DNA of 64,000 bases from Oryzisolibacter propanilivorax (GTDB taxonomy: Bacteria > Pseudomonadota > Gammaproteobacteria > Burkholderiales > Burkholderiaceae_C): positions 186,001 to 250,000 of the forward strand of contig NZ_FNHP01000004.1 in assembly GCF_900103645.1 (NCBI RefSeq), in the 5' to 3' direction. Each line of letters begins with the position of its first letter. Positions within the stretch are counted from its first letter, which is position 1. The position numbers were made by a program, and so were the translations under genes. Under the pieces are notes generated by a model. The model saw only the letters and a list, made by a program, of their open reading frames with translations, ran no database searches and was not told where the DNA came from. Below, in pieces: positions 54,050-63,234 of the stretch.

Positions 54050-54814
54050 ATGAAAATGGCCCTGCTGTCCGACCTGCACGCCAACCTGCCCGCGCTCGAC
54101 GCCTGCCTGGCGCACGCGCGGGGGCAAGGTGCGCGGCAGTTCGCGCTGCTGGGCGACCTGGTGGGCTACGGCGCCGAGCCGGGGCCGGTACTGCAGCTCT
54201 GCATGCGCCTGGTGGCCGAGGAAGGCGCCCTGGCGGTGCAGGGCAACCACGACGCCGCCGCGCTGGCGCCGCCCGTCGGCGCGGCGCAGAACCTGGGCGA
54301 GCAAAGCGCCCAGTGGACCGCGCCGCGCCTGGACGAGTCGCAGCGCGCCTTCCTGGCCGGCCTGCCCCTGACGGCGCGTGCCGGCCCCGACGTGCTGCTG
54401 GTGCACGCCAGCGCCGACGGCCCCGAACGCTGGCACTACGTCACCGACGGCAACGCCGCCGAGCGCAGCATGGCCGCGGCCACGCGGCTCGATCCGGCCA
54501 TCCGCTACGTCTTCAGCGGCCATGTGCACGAGCAGGCGCTGTACTTCCTCACCCCCACCGCCAAGCTGATGCGCTTCGCGCCCCAGCCCGGGGTGCCGGT
54601 ACCGGTGCCGCCTCACCGCCAGTGGCTGGCCCTCGTCGGCTCCTGCGGCCAGCCGCGCGACGGCGACACGCGCGCCATGTACGCGCTGTTCGACGCCGGT
54701 GCCGCCACCCTGACCTTCCACCGCGTGGCCTACGACCATCTGGCGGCAGCGGCGGCGGTGCGCGCCAGCGGCCTGCCGGAATTTTTTGCCGAGCGGCTGG
54801 AGAAGGGGCGCTGA
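54050..54814 (+). CDS. metallophosphoesterase
   Basis: 254 aa. The motifs LLSDLHANLPAL, LLGDLVGYGAEP, QGNHDAAAL, VHASADGP and FSGHVHEQAL place it with the YfcE-like/serine-threonine-phosphatase-like calcineurin fold proteins. The substrate is unknown. The start at 54,050 excludes R1 repeat sequence that would otherwise form the first ten residues. Convergent with the urea transporter gene. Confidence 0.85.
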   Translation: MKMALLSDLHANLPALDACLAHARGQGARQFALLGDLVGYGAEPGPVLQLCMRLVAEEGALAVQGNHDAAALAPPVGAAQNLGEQSAQWTAPRLDESQRAFLAGLPLTARAGPDVLLVHASADGPERWHYVTDGNAAERSMAAATRLDPAIRYVFSGHVHEQALYFLTPTAKLMRFAPQPGVPVPVPPHRQWLALVGSCGQPRDGDTRAMYALFDAGAATLTFHRVAYDHLAAAAAVRASGLPEFFAERLEKGR

Positions 54815-54891
54815 GCCTGGGACGGCAGGCCGACAGCCACGCCGCCGCGAGCGCCATCATCCTGTCCGGCTACGCCGCTGCATGCGGCGGC

Positions 54892-55854
54892 TCAGGCCGG
54901 CGTGGCCGGCCGGGGCGGCAACAGAAAGACCCAGGTCGCCAGCACGAAGGTGAGCGTCAGCGGCGGCAGGTCGACCACCTGCAGCAGGCCGGGCAGCACC
55001 GCCTGCAGCGCCAGCGCCAACAGCACCGCGCCCAGCGCCAGCGCCAGCGAGCGCCGGCCGGGCGCGCGGAAGACGCAGCCCACTGCTGGCGCCACCAGCG
55101 CCGCCGAGTAGCCCCACAGCCCGTGCGCGACGGCGACACCCGGCGCGCCGGCGGCCAGCGCGCAGGCCGTGCCGATGGCGGCGCCGGCCAGCGTCAGCAG
55201 CGCACAGGCGCGCGAATGCAGCGCCAGGCCGAGCAGCACCAGCGCACCGCTGACGGGGTTGTCGATGAAAAATATCTGCGCCACGCCGGCCAGCGTGGCG
55301 GGCAGCAGCTGCGCCGCGCTCCAGGCCACCCGCACCTCGGGCAGGGGCCGGGCCGGCGCGGGCTCCAGCCCCAGCACGTGCCGCGCCGCCAGCAGCGCCA
55401 GCCAGGTGCAGACGATGAACGGCATGGTCAGCCCCGGCAGGCGCCAGCGCGCCAGCGCCCGGCCCAGCAGCAGCGCCACCGGCGTGGACAGCGCCGCCGC
55501 CAGTACCAGCAGCGCCCACATCTCCGGCGCCGGCACCGGTGCCAGGAAGGTTGCCACGCCCGCGCCCACCAGCAGGCCGTTGAAGCCGTACAGCCCGGTG
55601 CGCAGCGCCTCGGGCGGCACGCGCAGCATGCGCGCCGTGACCGTCGAAGCGGCAGTACCCAGCACTGCGCCCAGCGCCACCTCCCAGCCGCTGCCGCCGG
55701 TCCAGGCGGCCCAGCAGAAGGCCGCCAGGTGCAGCAGGCCGGTCCAGGGGTTGTCCAGGAAGATGACCTGACCGGCGCCGCGCAGCAGCATCGACAGGAC
55801 AGAGGCCAGCGGCCCTGCGCCCGGGTGCGCGATGCCCATGCGCGCGGTGCTCAC
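54892..55854 (-). CDS. urea transporter (UT family)
   Basis: About 320 aa. Two homologous halves are visible: QVIFLDNPWTGLLHLAAF ... GLYGFNGLLVGAGVATFL ... LTMPFIVCTWLAL, and QIFFIDNPVSGALVLLGL ... GLWGYSAALVAPAVGCVF. This is the urea-channel pattern, including the paired phenylalanine/asparagine loops. A GTG at 55,854 is preferred because AGGAGG lies 6 nt before it; the longest frame would start with TTG inside an R1 repeat. No urease genes are in the window. Confidence 0.88.
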   Translation of the reverse strand: MSTARMGIAHPGAGPLASVLSMLLRGAGQVIFLDNPWTGLLHLAAFCWAAWTGGSGWEVALGAVLGTAASTVTARMLRVPPEALRTGLYGFNGLLVGAGVATFLAPVPAPEMWALLVLAAALSTPVALLLGRALARWRLPGLTMPFIVCTWLALLAARHVLGLEPAPARPLPEVRVAWSAAQLLPATLAGVAQIFFIDNPVSGALVLLGLALHSRACALLTLAGAAIGTACALAAGAPGVAVAHGLWGYSAALVAPAVGCVFRAPGRRSLALALGAVLLALALQAVLPGLLQVVDLPPLTLTFVLATWVFLLPPRPATPA

Positions 55855-55894
55855 AGGCGCCTCCTGCGCTCTGCGGGCGGCAGGCGATGACTCC

Positions 55895-55943
55895 CGTTTT
55901 GATAGCTGCAAGCCATTAATCTACATGGGCTGCAAGGCATTTT
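55895..55943 (+). repeat. R1 repeat between divergent genes
   Basis: CGTTTTGATAGCTGCAAGCC, then ATTAATCTACATGGGCTGCA and AGGCATTTTGATG. It lies in the region between the urea transporter and the kinase-USP gene and may overlap their promoters. Confidence 0.6.
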
Positions 55944-56094
55944 GATGCGAAAAATAGCGGAACACATGGCGCAAGGGGCGGCAGTCGCACGGGGCACCCC
56001 GGACGCGGGGCGACGGATTCTCGCCGCGAATCGGCCCGCGCGCGCGGCGCCGTCTATGCTGTGGCCGCTTCGCCACTCTCCGCATCGCGCCGCC

Positions 56095-57573
56095 ATGCAC
56101 CTGCTCGCCCCCGGCTCCGAGATCGACGGCTTCGTCGTGCACGGGTGCATCCACTCTGGCGGCATGGCCCACATCTACCGCGTGGGCCCTGGCAGCACGG
56201 CGCGCGATACAGGCTTTCCGCTGGTCATGAAGATCCCGCGCATGACGGTGCTGGACGGCGCGGAGAACATCGTCGGCTTCGAGGTCGAGCTGACCGTTCT
56301 GCCCACCCTGTCCGGCCCGCACGCGCCGCGCTTTGTCGCCGCCGGCGACCTGGTGCGCCTGCCCTACCTGGTCATGGAATACCTCGAGGGCCACACGCTG
56401 CAGCACTGGCTGGACGCGCACCCGGCGCGGGACCACGCCGCGCGCAGCCCCGAAACCATTGCCCGCATCGGCGCCGCGCTGGCCATCGCCGCGCACAGCC
56501 TGCACGAGCAGAACGTCTGCCACTTGGACCTGAAACCCGCCAACGTGCTGCTGCGCCCGGACGGCAGCGCGGTGCTGCTGGACTTCGGCCTGTCGTGCCA
56601 CGCGCATTACCCCGACTTGCTGGCAGAGGAGATGCGGCGCGCCGTCGGCTCGCCCGCCTGGATCGCCCCCGAGCAGGTGGTGGGCGTGCGCGGCGACCTG
56701 CGCAGCGACATTTTCGCCATCGGCGTGATGCTGTACGAGATGGCGACCGGTGCGCTGCCCTTTGGCGCTCCGACCACGCCCGGCGGCCTGCGCCAGCGGC
56801 TGTGGATGACGCCGCAACCACCGCGCGCGCACCGGCCCGACCTGCCCGCGTGGCTGCAGGACATCATCCTGCGCTGCCTGGAGCCGGCCGCGGCCGAGCG
56901 CTATCCGTCGGCCGCGCAGCTGGCCTTCGACTTGGCCAACCCCGAGCAGGTGGCTGTCACCGAGCGTGGCCAGCGCACGCGCGGACCCGGCGTGCGGGCG
57001 CATGTCAGGCGCTGGATCCGCGCCGCCGGCATGCACTACCAGCCCAGCCCCCTGCCGCATGACCAGATCGAACTGTCGCCCATCGTCATGGTCGCCGTGC
57101 CGCACCAGGACGTGAGCGACGCAACGCTGTACTCGCTGCGCGAAGCCGTCGCGCGCTCGCTGGGCATCCGGCCCGGCGCGCGGCTGGCCTGCGTCACGGT
57201 GCTTTCGCCATCGGCCGCCAGCACCTCGGACGGCGAGCGCAGCGAGACCGCGCTGCGCCGCCTGCACCTGGCACGCCTGAAAACCTGGTCGCAGCCGCTG
57301 CCGCTGGCCGGGCACGCCGTCAGCCACCACGTGCTGGAGGCCGGCGACGTGGCACAGGCGCTGCTGCGCTACGCCGCGGCCAACCGCGTCGGCCTCATGA
57401 TCCTGGGCGCGGCCACGCACGGGCTGCAGCTGCAGCGCTTCGTGGGCACCGTGCCCATGCGCGTGGCGCGCGACGCGCCGTGCACGGTCATCCTGGTCAA
57501 GCAGCAGCTGCCGTTCGGCGCGCTGGGCGCCGCCGCTGGCGACAATGCCGGGGATGCACAGTCCTTTCCCTGA
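56095..57573 (+). CDS. serine/threonine protein kinase fused to universal stress protein domain
   Basis: 492 aa. The N-terminal Ser/Thr kinase (about 1-280) has VHGCIHSGGMAHIYRV (glycine loop), LVMKIPR (ATP-binding Lys), HLDLKPANVLL (catalytic Asp; the usual Arg of HRD is Leu), DFGLSCH, and SPAWIAPEQ. A UspA-like domain (about 320-480) follows: IVMVAVPHQDVSDATL, and LMILGAATHGLQLQRFVGTVPMRV ending DAPCTVILVK, with the G-x-G-x(9)-G-like nucleotide site. I chose the ATG at 56,095 over 55,942 because it gives the domain start. The last 29 nt overlap srkA. Confidence 0.87.
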   Translation: MHLLAPGSEIDGFVVHGCIHSGGMAHIYRVGPGSTARDTGFPLVMKIPRMTVLDGAENIVGFEVELTVLPTLSGPHAPRFVAAGDLVRLPYLVMEYLEGHTLQHWLDAHPARDHAARSPETIARIGAALAIAAHSLHEQNVCHLDLKPANVLLRPDGSAVLLDFGLSCHAHYPDLLAEEMRRAVGSPAWIAPEQVVGVRGDLRSDIFAIGVMLYEMATGALPFGAPTTPGGLRQRLWMTPQPPRAHRPDLPAWLQDIILRCLEPAAAERYPSAAQLAFDLANPEQVAVTERGQRTRGPGVRAHVRRWIRAAGMHYQPSPLPHDQIELSPIVMVAVPHQDVSDATLYSLREAVARSLGIRPGARLACVTVLSPSAASTSDGERSETALRRLHLARLKTWSQPLPLAGHAVSHHVLEAGDVAQALLRYAAANRVGLMILGAATHGLQLQRFVGTVPMRVARDAPCTVILVKQQLPFGALGAAAGDNAGDAQSFP

Positions 57574-58621
57574 CGCCACCGGCAACACCGCTGCACCGCA
57601 TCCCTATTCGCTTCTCACCCCCGACGTGGTGCTGGACGCCCTGGCCCGTGTCGGCCTGCACGGCGACGGCCGGCTGATGGCGCTGTCCTCCTACGAGAAC
57701 CGCGTGTACCAGGCGGTGCTGGAGGACGGCCAGCGCGTGGTCGCCAAGTTCTACCGCCCCGGGCGCTGGAGCCGCGCGCAGATCCTGGAGGAGCACGCCT
57801 TCGCGCAGGAGCTGCACGCGGCCGAGGTGCCGGTGGTGGCGCCCCTGGTGCTGGACGGCGGCACGCTGCACGCGCACGCCGGCTTCGAGTTTTCCGTCAG
57901 CCCCTGGCGCGGCGGGCGCCAGCCCGAGCTGCAGGAGGACCAAGACTGGGAGATGCTGGAGTGGATCGGCCGCTTCATCGCCCGGCTGCACAACGTCGGC
58001 GCGGCGCGGCCCTTCGACCACCGCCCGGCGCTGGACCTGCAGCGCTTCGGCCGCGCGCCGCGCGACTGGCTGCTGGAGCACGGCGCGGTGGCGCCCGAGC
58101 ACGCCGGCGCCTGGCGCGCGGCGTGCGACGAAGCTCTCGAATTAATAGCTAGAGGCCCTTCATCCACCGGGGTCAGTGGCACTTTTGGCTTGCAAAATGC
58201 GGCGCTGCTGCGGCTGCACGGCGACTGCCACCCGGGCAACATCCTGTGGACGCCACCTGATGAGACCGGCGGCGGGCCGCACTTCGTCGACCTGGACGAC
58301 GCCTGCACCGGCCCGGCCGTGCAGGACCTGTGGATGCTGCTGTCGGGCGAGCGGCGCGAACGCACGCTGCAGCTGTCGGCGCTGCTGGAGGGCTACGAGC
58401 AGCTGCGTCCGTTCGACCGGCGCGAGCTGGCGCTGATCGAGCCGCTGCGCACGCTGCGCCTGATCCACTACAGCGCCTGGCTGGCGCGGCGCGTGGCCGG
58501 GGGCGACCCGATCTTCGCCGTGAACTTTCCGTGGTTCGGCACGCCGGACTACTGGGCCGGGCAGGTGGTGCTGCTGCAGGATCAGGTCGAGGCGATGCAA
58601 GAGGAGCCGCTGGCGGCGTGA
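57545..58621 (+). CDS. srkA: stress-response kinase A (YihE/RdoA)
   Basis: 358 aa, choline-kinase-like Ser/Thr kinase family. Seen are YENRVYQAVLEDG (ATP loop), VAKFYRP (Lys), LHGDCHPGNILW (catalytic Asp/Asn) and VDLDDACTGPAVQDLW (metal Asp). The E. coli protein opposes stress-induced cell death in response to envelope and oxidative stress. It overlaps the kinase-USP gene, so two stress kinases are coupled. The start could also be the ATG at 57,554. An R1-like repeat (58,134-58,192) is read in frame at about residues 197-216. Confidence 0.9.
   Translation: MPGMHSPFPDATGNTAAPHPYSLLTPDVVLDALARVGLHGDGRLMALSSYENRVYQAVLEDGQRVVAKFYRPGRWSRAQILEEHAFAQELHAAEVPVVAPLVLDGGTLHAHAGFEFSVSPWRGGRQPELQEDQDWEMLEWIGRFIARLHNVGAARPFDHRPALDLQRFGRAPRDWLLEHGAVAPEHAGAWRAACDEALELIARGPSSTGVSGTFGLQNAALLRLHGDCHPGNILWTPPDETGGGPHFVDLDDACTGPAVQDLWMLLSGERRERTLQLSALLEGYEQLRPFDRRELALIEPLRTLRLIHYSAWLARRVAGGDPIFAVNFPWFGTPDYWAGQVVLLQDQVEAMQEEPLAA
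58134..58192 (+). repeat. R1-like repeat in frame inside srkA
   Basis: CTCTCGAATTAATAGCTAGA, then GGCCCTTCATCCACCGGGGT, then CAGTGGCACTTTTGGC. It matches R1 order with one weakened arm and encodes L-E-L-I-A-R-G-P-S-S-T-G-V-S-G-T-F, between the ATP lobe and the HGDCHPGN motif. Confidence 0.55.
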
Positions 58622-58658
58622 AAGGCGCGCCTGCGAAGGAGCGGCACTCCGCAGCCGC

Positions 58659-59651
58659 TCACTCCTGCCGCGCCCCGGAGATCTTCACCAGCTTGTCGAT
58701 GATGGCGTTGGAGGACTCGAAGTCGCGGCGGAACTCCGCCGCGCCGCCCTGTACCGGCTCCAGGCCGAAGACCTGTAGCCGCGCCTTCATGGCGGTGGAG
58801 TGGATGATGTCCACCGCCTCCTTCTCCAGCCGCTGCACGATCGGCCGCGGGGTGCCCGCCGGCGCCAGCATGGTGAACCAGGCGATGGTCTTGAACTCAG
58901 GGTCGGGAAAGCCCTGCTCGGCCATGGTCGGCACGTCGGGCAGGTCAGCCAGCCGCCGCGGGCCCAGGATGGCGATGGGGCGCAGCCGCCCGGCCTTGAT
59001 CTGGCCCTGCGCGGCGGCCAGCGTGCCCATGCCCCATGACACCACGCCGGCGGTCAGGTCCTGCACGTAGGGCGCCTCGCTCTTGTAGGCCACGTGGGTC
59101 ATCTGCAGCTTGCGCGAGTCGCTCAGGTAGGCGCTCATCAGGTGGCCGGGCGAGCCGGTGCCGTACGAGCCGTAGTTGACCTTGCCCTTGTTCTGCTGCG
59201 CCCAGGCCATGAATTCCTTCATGTTGTGCACCGGCACATCGGCGTTGACGGTGAGCACCAGGCTGGTGGCCGCGATCTCGGTGATGAACTCGAAGTCCTT
59301 GCGGATGTCGTAGGGCACCTTGGCGAACACATGGTGCGCGTAGAACACCGGCGTGGAGTACGACACCAGCAGCGTGTAGCCATCGGGCGCGGCGCGGGCG
59401 ACGGCGCTGGTGCCCAGCATGCCTGAGGCGCCGGTCTTGTTGTCCACCACCACCGCCTGCCCCAGGCGCTTGCCCAGTTCCTCGGCCAGCACCCGACCGA
59501 CCACGTCGGTGCCGCCGCCGGCGCCCGCCGGTATCACCATGGTGATGGGCCGGCGCGGCCAGCCAGCCTCGGCACCCGCCGTCTGGGCGTGCAACCCACC
59601 TGCGGCGACCCATGCCAGGGCCGCCCCGGCCATCCATTTCGCGAAACCCAT
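58659..59651 (-). CDS. Bug-family tripartite tricarboxylate transporter binding protein
   Basis: 330 aa. A signal peptide ends near residue 23 (LHAQT), so it is periplasmic. The mature sequence has RPITMVIPAGAGGGTDVVGR, VVVDNKTGASGMLG, APDGYTLLVSYS, and YGSYGTGSPGHL, the conserved TctC/Bug motifs. Its ligand is unknown; Bug proteins bind carboxylates and many other small molecules. No TctA/TctB membrane genes are adjacent, which is common for Bug orphans in Burkholderiales. The ATG at 59,651 follows AGGAGG, favouring it over the longer frame from 59,699. Confidence 0.9.
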   Translation of the reverse strand: MGFAKWMAGAALAWVAAGGLHAQTAGAEAGWPRRPITMVIPAGAGGGTDVVGRVLAEELGKRLGQAVVVDNKTGASGMLGTSAVARAAPDGYTLLVSYSTPVFYAHHVFAKVPYDIRKDFEFITEIAATSLVLTVNADVPVHNMKEFMAWAQQNKGKVNYGSYGTGSPGHLMSAYLSDSRKLQMTHVAYKSEAPYVQDLTAGVVSWGMGTLAAAQGQIKAGRLRPIAILGPRRLADLPDVPTMAEQGFPDPEFKTIAWFTMLAPAGTPRPIVQRLEKEAVDIIHSTAMKARLQVFGLEPVQGGAAEFRRDFESSNAIIDKLVKISGARQE

Positions 59652-59799
59652 GTTGCCTCCTGCTGCCGCGCGCATGCGGCGCGGGACCTGCATGTTCACC
59701 GCAGCACGGCAAGGAGGCAGTAGGGATAGCCTGTAGCCGCTGTCGCTCAGGCGTCGCCGGCGGCCCAGGCGCTGGCTGCGCCTGGAGCCGGGACAGGCG

Positions 59800-61767
59800 T
59801 CACACCAGCAGCGCGTTCACCCGGCGCACGTAGGCGGCAGGGTCCTCGGGCAGGCCGCCCTCGGCCAGCAGCGCCTGATCGAACAGGATGTTGGCCAAGT
59901 CGTGGAAGTGCACGCTGCCGTCCAGCTTTTTGACCAGCGGGTGCTCGGGGTTCACCTCCAGCACCGGCTTGGACTCGGGCGCGCTCTGGCCGGCCTGCTT
60001 GAGCATGCGCGCCAGCTGCGTGCTCATGCCGTGCTCCTGCACCACCAGGCAGGCGGGCGAGTCCACCAGGCGGGTAGTGGCGCGCACGTCCTCGGCCTTG
60101 TCCTTCAGCGCTTCCTTGAGCTTGGCCAGCATCGGCTTGAAGGCCTCGGCGGCTTCCTCGGCGGCTTTCTTCTCTTGCTCGTCCTGCAGCTTGCCCAGGT
60201 CCACCGCACCCTTGGCGACGGACTGCAGCGGCGTGCCGTCGAAGTCGTTCAGGTAGCCCAGCGCCCACTCGTCCACGCGGTCGGTCATCAAGAGCACCTC
60301 GATGCCCTTTTTCTTGAAGATCTCCAGCTGCGGGCTGTGCTTGGCCGCGGCCAGGGTGTCGGCGGTGATGTAGTAGATCGCCTCCTGGCCCTCCTTCATG
60401 CGCGCCTTGTACTGCTCCAGGCTGACGCTGGGGGTGTCGCTGCTGGTCGAGGCAAAACGCAGCAGCTTGGCGATGCGCTCGCGGTTGGCGAAGTCCTCGC
60501 CCAGCCCTTCCTTCAGCACGCTGCCGAACTCGGTGTAGAAGCGCGTGTACTTGCCCTCCTTGGCCTTGTCCTCCTCGCTCACCACGTCCTGTACGTCACC
60601 TTCGGCAGCGGAGGCCTCGTGGCGGTCGTGGCGCGCCAGGTCTTCCAGCATCGACAGCACGCGCTTGGTCGAGCCGTCGCGGATCAGGCGCACGTCGCGC
60701 GACTCCTGCAGCAGTTCGCGGCTGACGTTCAGCGGCAGGTCGCTCGAATCGATCACGCCTTTGACGAAGCGCAGGTAGCTGGGCATCAGCGCCTCGGCGT
60801 CGTCCATGATGAACACGCGCTTGACGTACAGCTTCACGCCCGCGGCCTTGTCGCGGTTCCACAGGTCGAACGGCGCCTTGCCGGGGATGTACAGCAGCTG
60901 CGTGTACTCGGTATTGCCCTCGACGCGGTTGTGGCTCCAGGCCAGCGGATCCTCGTGGTCGTGGCTGATGGCCTTGTAGAACTCCTTGTACTGCTCGTCG
61001 GTGATGTCTTTCTTCGGCCGCGTCCACAGCGCGCTGGCCTTGTTCACCGGCTCCCATTCGCCGGTCTTGACCATCTCGCCGGGCTCGCCTTCCTTCTCGG
61101 ATTCCTTCCACTCTTCCTTTTCCATCAGGATGGGCAGGCTGATGTGGTCGGAATACTTGGCGATGACCTGTTTGATCTTCCAGGCGTTCAGGAACTCGTC
61201 GGCGTCCTCGCGCAGGTGCAGGATGACGCTGGTGCCGCGCTGCTGGCGCTCGATCTGCTCGACCTCGAACTCGCCCGTGCCGGTGCTGGACCAGCGCACG
61301 CCCTCGGAGGCTGGCAGGCCGGCGCGGCGGCTCTCGACGGTGATGCGGTCGGCGACGATGAAGCCCGAATAGAAGCCCACGCCGAACTGGCCGATCAGCT
61401 GGCCCTGCTCGGTGGCGCTGGCCTTCTGGTCGCCGGACAGGCGGCTCATGAAGTCCTTGGTGCCGCTCTTGGCGATGGTGCCCAGGTGCTCGATGGCCTC
61501 CTGCTGGCTCATGCCGATGCCGTTGTCGGTGATGGTCAGGGTGCGCGCGGCCTTGTCGAAGGACACGCGCACTTCCAGGTTCGGCTGGTCCTCGTACAGG
61601 GCCGGGTTGTTCAGCGCCTCGAAGCGCAGCTTGTCGCAGGCATCGGAGGCGTTGGAGACCAGCTCGCGCAGGAAGATCTCCTTGTTGGAGTACAGCGAGT
61701 GGGTGACCAGGTGCAGCAGTTGCGCGACTTCGGCCTGGAACTGGTGCTGGTGTTTGGCAGTGCTCAT
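59800..61767 (-). CDS. htpG: chaperone HtpG (bacterial Hsp90)
   Basis: 655 aa. The N-terminal GHKL ATPase has [47 protein letters not shown], and GTSVILHL. The middle domain has the Arg-bearing [15 protein letters not shown]. The C-terminal dimerisation domain ends near the V-N-A-L-L-V terminus. The start at 61,767 gives the family start [11 protein letters not shown]; the longer frame is spurious. Divergent from the amidase. Confidence 0.95.
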   Translation of the reverse strand: MSTAKHQHQFQAEVAQLLHLVTHSLYSNKEIFLRELVSNASDACDKLRFEALNNPALYEDQPNLEVRVSFDKAARTLTITDNGIGMSQQEAIEHLGTIAKSGTKDFMSRLSGDQKASATEQGQLIGQFGVGFYSGFIVADRITVESRRAGLPASEGVRWSSTGTGEFEVEQIERQQRGTSVILHLREDADEFLNAWKIKQVIAKYSDHISLPILMEKEEWKESEKEGEPGEMVKTGEWEPVNKASALWTRPKKDITDEQYKEFYKAISHDHEDPLAWSHNRVEGNTEYTQLLYIPGKAPFDLWNRDKAAGVKLYVKRVFIMDDAEALMPSYLRFVKGVIDSSDLPLNVSRELLQESRDVRLIRDGSTKRVLSMLEDLARHDRHEASAAEGDVQDVVSEEDKAKEGKYTRFYTEFGSVLKEGLGEDFANRERIAKLLRFASTSSDTPSVSLEQYKARMKEGQEAIYYITADTLAAAKHSPQLEIFKKKGIEVLLMTDRVDEWALGYLNDFDGTPLQSVAKGAVDLGKLQDEQEKKAAEEAAEAFKPMLAKLKEALKDKAEDVRATTRLVDSPACLVVQEHGMSTQLARMLKQAGQSAPESKPVLEVNPEHPLVKKLDGSVHFHDLANILFDQALLAEGGLPEDPAAYVRRVNALLV

Positions 61768-61890
61768 GCGGTCAGGACAAAAAAGGGTTGGACAGAAAAA
61801 ACAAAAGCCGGCGCAGCCGGAACGCCAGGGCATATGGAGGCATTGCCGGGTGCTTCAAGGGCGCGGGCGCAGCTGCGGCACACTGGGCGC

Positions 61891-63234
61891 ATGGCACACG
61901 ACCCCAGCAACCACGCACCCTTCCCCACCGGCAGCGCCGTGCAGCGCACCGAGCGCGCCCTGGCCGCCATCGAGGCCGCCGGCGACGAGGGCCGGCGGAT
62001 TTTCACCCGGGTCTACGCCCGCGCCGCGCTGCAGGCGGCACGCGCGGCGGACGAGCGCGCGGCCAGCGGCATCACGCTGGGGCCGCTGGACGGGCGCATC
62101 GTTTCGATCAAGGATCTGCTGGATGTGGCCGGCGAGCCGACCACCGCCGGCTCGGCGGCGCTGCGGAACGCGCCGCCCGCGGCACAGGACGCCGTCGTGG
62201 TCCAACGCCTGCGCGCGGCCGGCTGCGTGCTGATCGGCAAGACCAACATGACCGAGTTCGCGTTCTCCGGTATCGGTCTCAATCCGCACTTCGGCACGCC
62301 GGGCAACGCGCACGATGCGGCGCGCATCCCGGGCGGCTCGTCCAGCGGCGCGGGCGTCAGCGTGGCACGCGGCATGGCCGAGATCGCCATCGGCACCGAC
62401 ACCGGCGGCTCAGTCCGCATCCCGGCGGCCTTTGCCGGCATCGCCGGCTTCAAGCCGACGCAGGCGCGCGTGTCGCGGGACGGCGCGCTGGCGCTGTCGT
62501 ACACGCTGGACACCATCGGCCCGCTGGCCGCCAGCGTGCACGACTGTGCCCGCGCCGACGCGGTGCTGAGCGGCCAGCCCTGGCAGCCGCTGCCCGTGCG
62601 CGACGTGGCCGGCCTGCGCATCGGCGTGCCGCGCGGCTGGCTGCTGCGCGAGGCCGACACCGCCGTGCTGGACGCCTTCGAGGCCGCGCTGCGGCGCTTG
62701 TCCGGCGCCGGTGCGCGCCTGACGGACCTGGCACTGGACGAGTGGATGAAAGCACCGGCGCTGCTGCAGCAAAACGGCAGCATCGCCGCCGCCGAGGCTG
62801 CGCACGTGCACCGCGAGGTGCTGGCGCGCGCGCCGCAACAGCTCGACCCTCGCGTGCTGGCGCGCATCGTGCCCGGCCAGAGCGTGCCCGCACCGCACTA
62901 CATCGGCGTACTGCGCGAGCGCACGCGGCTGCAGGTGGCCTTCGACGCGCAGCTGGAGGCCACCGGCGTGGACCTGCTGGCCCTGCCCACCGTGCCTATC
63001 GCACCGCCATGCATTGCAGAACTGGAGCGCGACGACGCCGCCTTCATGCGCGCCAACGCGCTGGTACTGCGCAATCCGTCGGTGTTCAACTTCTACGACC
63101 TGCCGGCGCTGTCGCTGCCCTTCGGCCAGGCAGCGGGCCTGCCTTTCGGCCTGATGCTGGTCGCGCCGCGCGGGCGCGACCACGAATTGCTGGCGCTGGC
63201 CGCCGCCATCAAAGCGCTGGGCACGGACGCCTAG
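61891..63234 (+). CDS. amidase-signature family hydrolase
   Basis: 447 aa. The Ser-Ser-Lys triad is visible: Lys in [18 protein letters not shown], cis-Ser in [17 protein letters not shown], and nucleophilic Ser in [17 protein letters not shown]. It hydrolyses amide bonds; the natural substrate is not clear. Related proteins are annotated as AtzF-like or GatA-like, but the length and lack of GatB/C neighbours argue against a tRNA amidotransferase role. Its stop shares a CTAG with the convergent pseudouridine synthase stop. Confidence 0.9.
   Translation: MAHDPSNHAPFPTGSAVQRTERALAAIEAAGDEGRRIFTRVYARAALQAARAADERAASGITLGPLDGRIVSIKDLLDVAGEPTTAGSAALRNAPPAAQDAVVVQRLRAAGCVLIGKTNMTEFAFSGIGLNPHFGTPGNAHDAARIPGGSSSGAGVSVARGMAEIAIGTDTGGSVRIPAAFAGIAGFKPTQARVSRDGALALSYTLDTIGPLAASVHDCARADAVLSGQPWQPLPVRDVAGLRIGVPRGWLLREADTAVLDAFEAALRRLSGAGARLTDLALDEWMKAPALLQQNGSIAAAEAAHVHREVLARAPQQLDPRVLARIVPGQSVPAPHYIGVLRERTRLQVAFDAQLEATGVDLLALPTVPIAPPCIAELERDDAAFMRANALVLRNPSVFNFYDLPALSLPFGQAAGLPFGLMLVAPRGRDHELLALAAAIKALGTDA

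Noticed and set aside
55855-55911. Longer urea transporter starting with TTG at 55,911
   Set aside because: The extra residues come from the R1 repeat, and a strong AGGAGG precedes the GTG at 55,854.
59902-61890. 1110-codon plus-strand frame leading into the amidase gene
   Set aside because: Everything before 61,891 is antisense to htpG and low in complexity; the amidase starts at 61,891.
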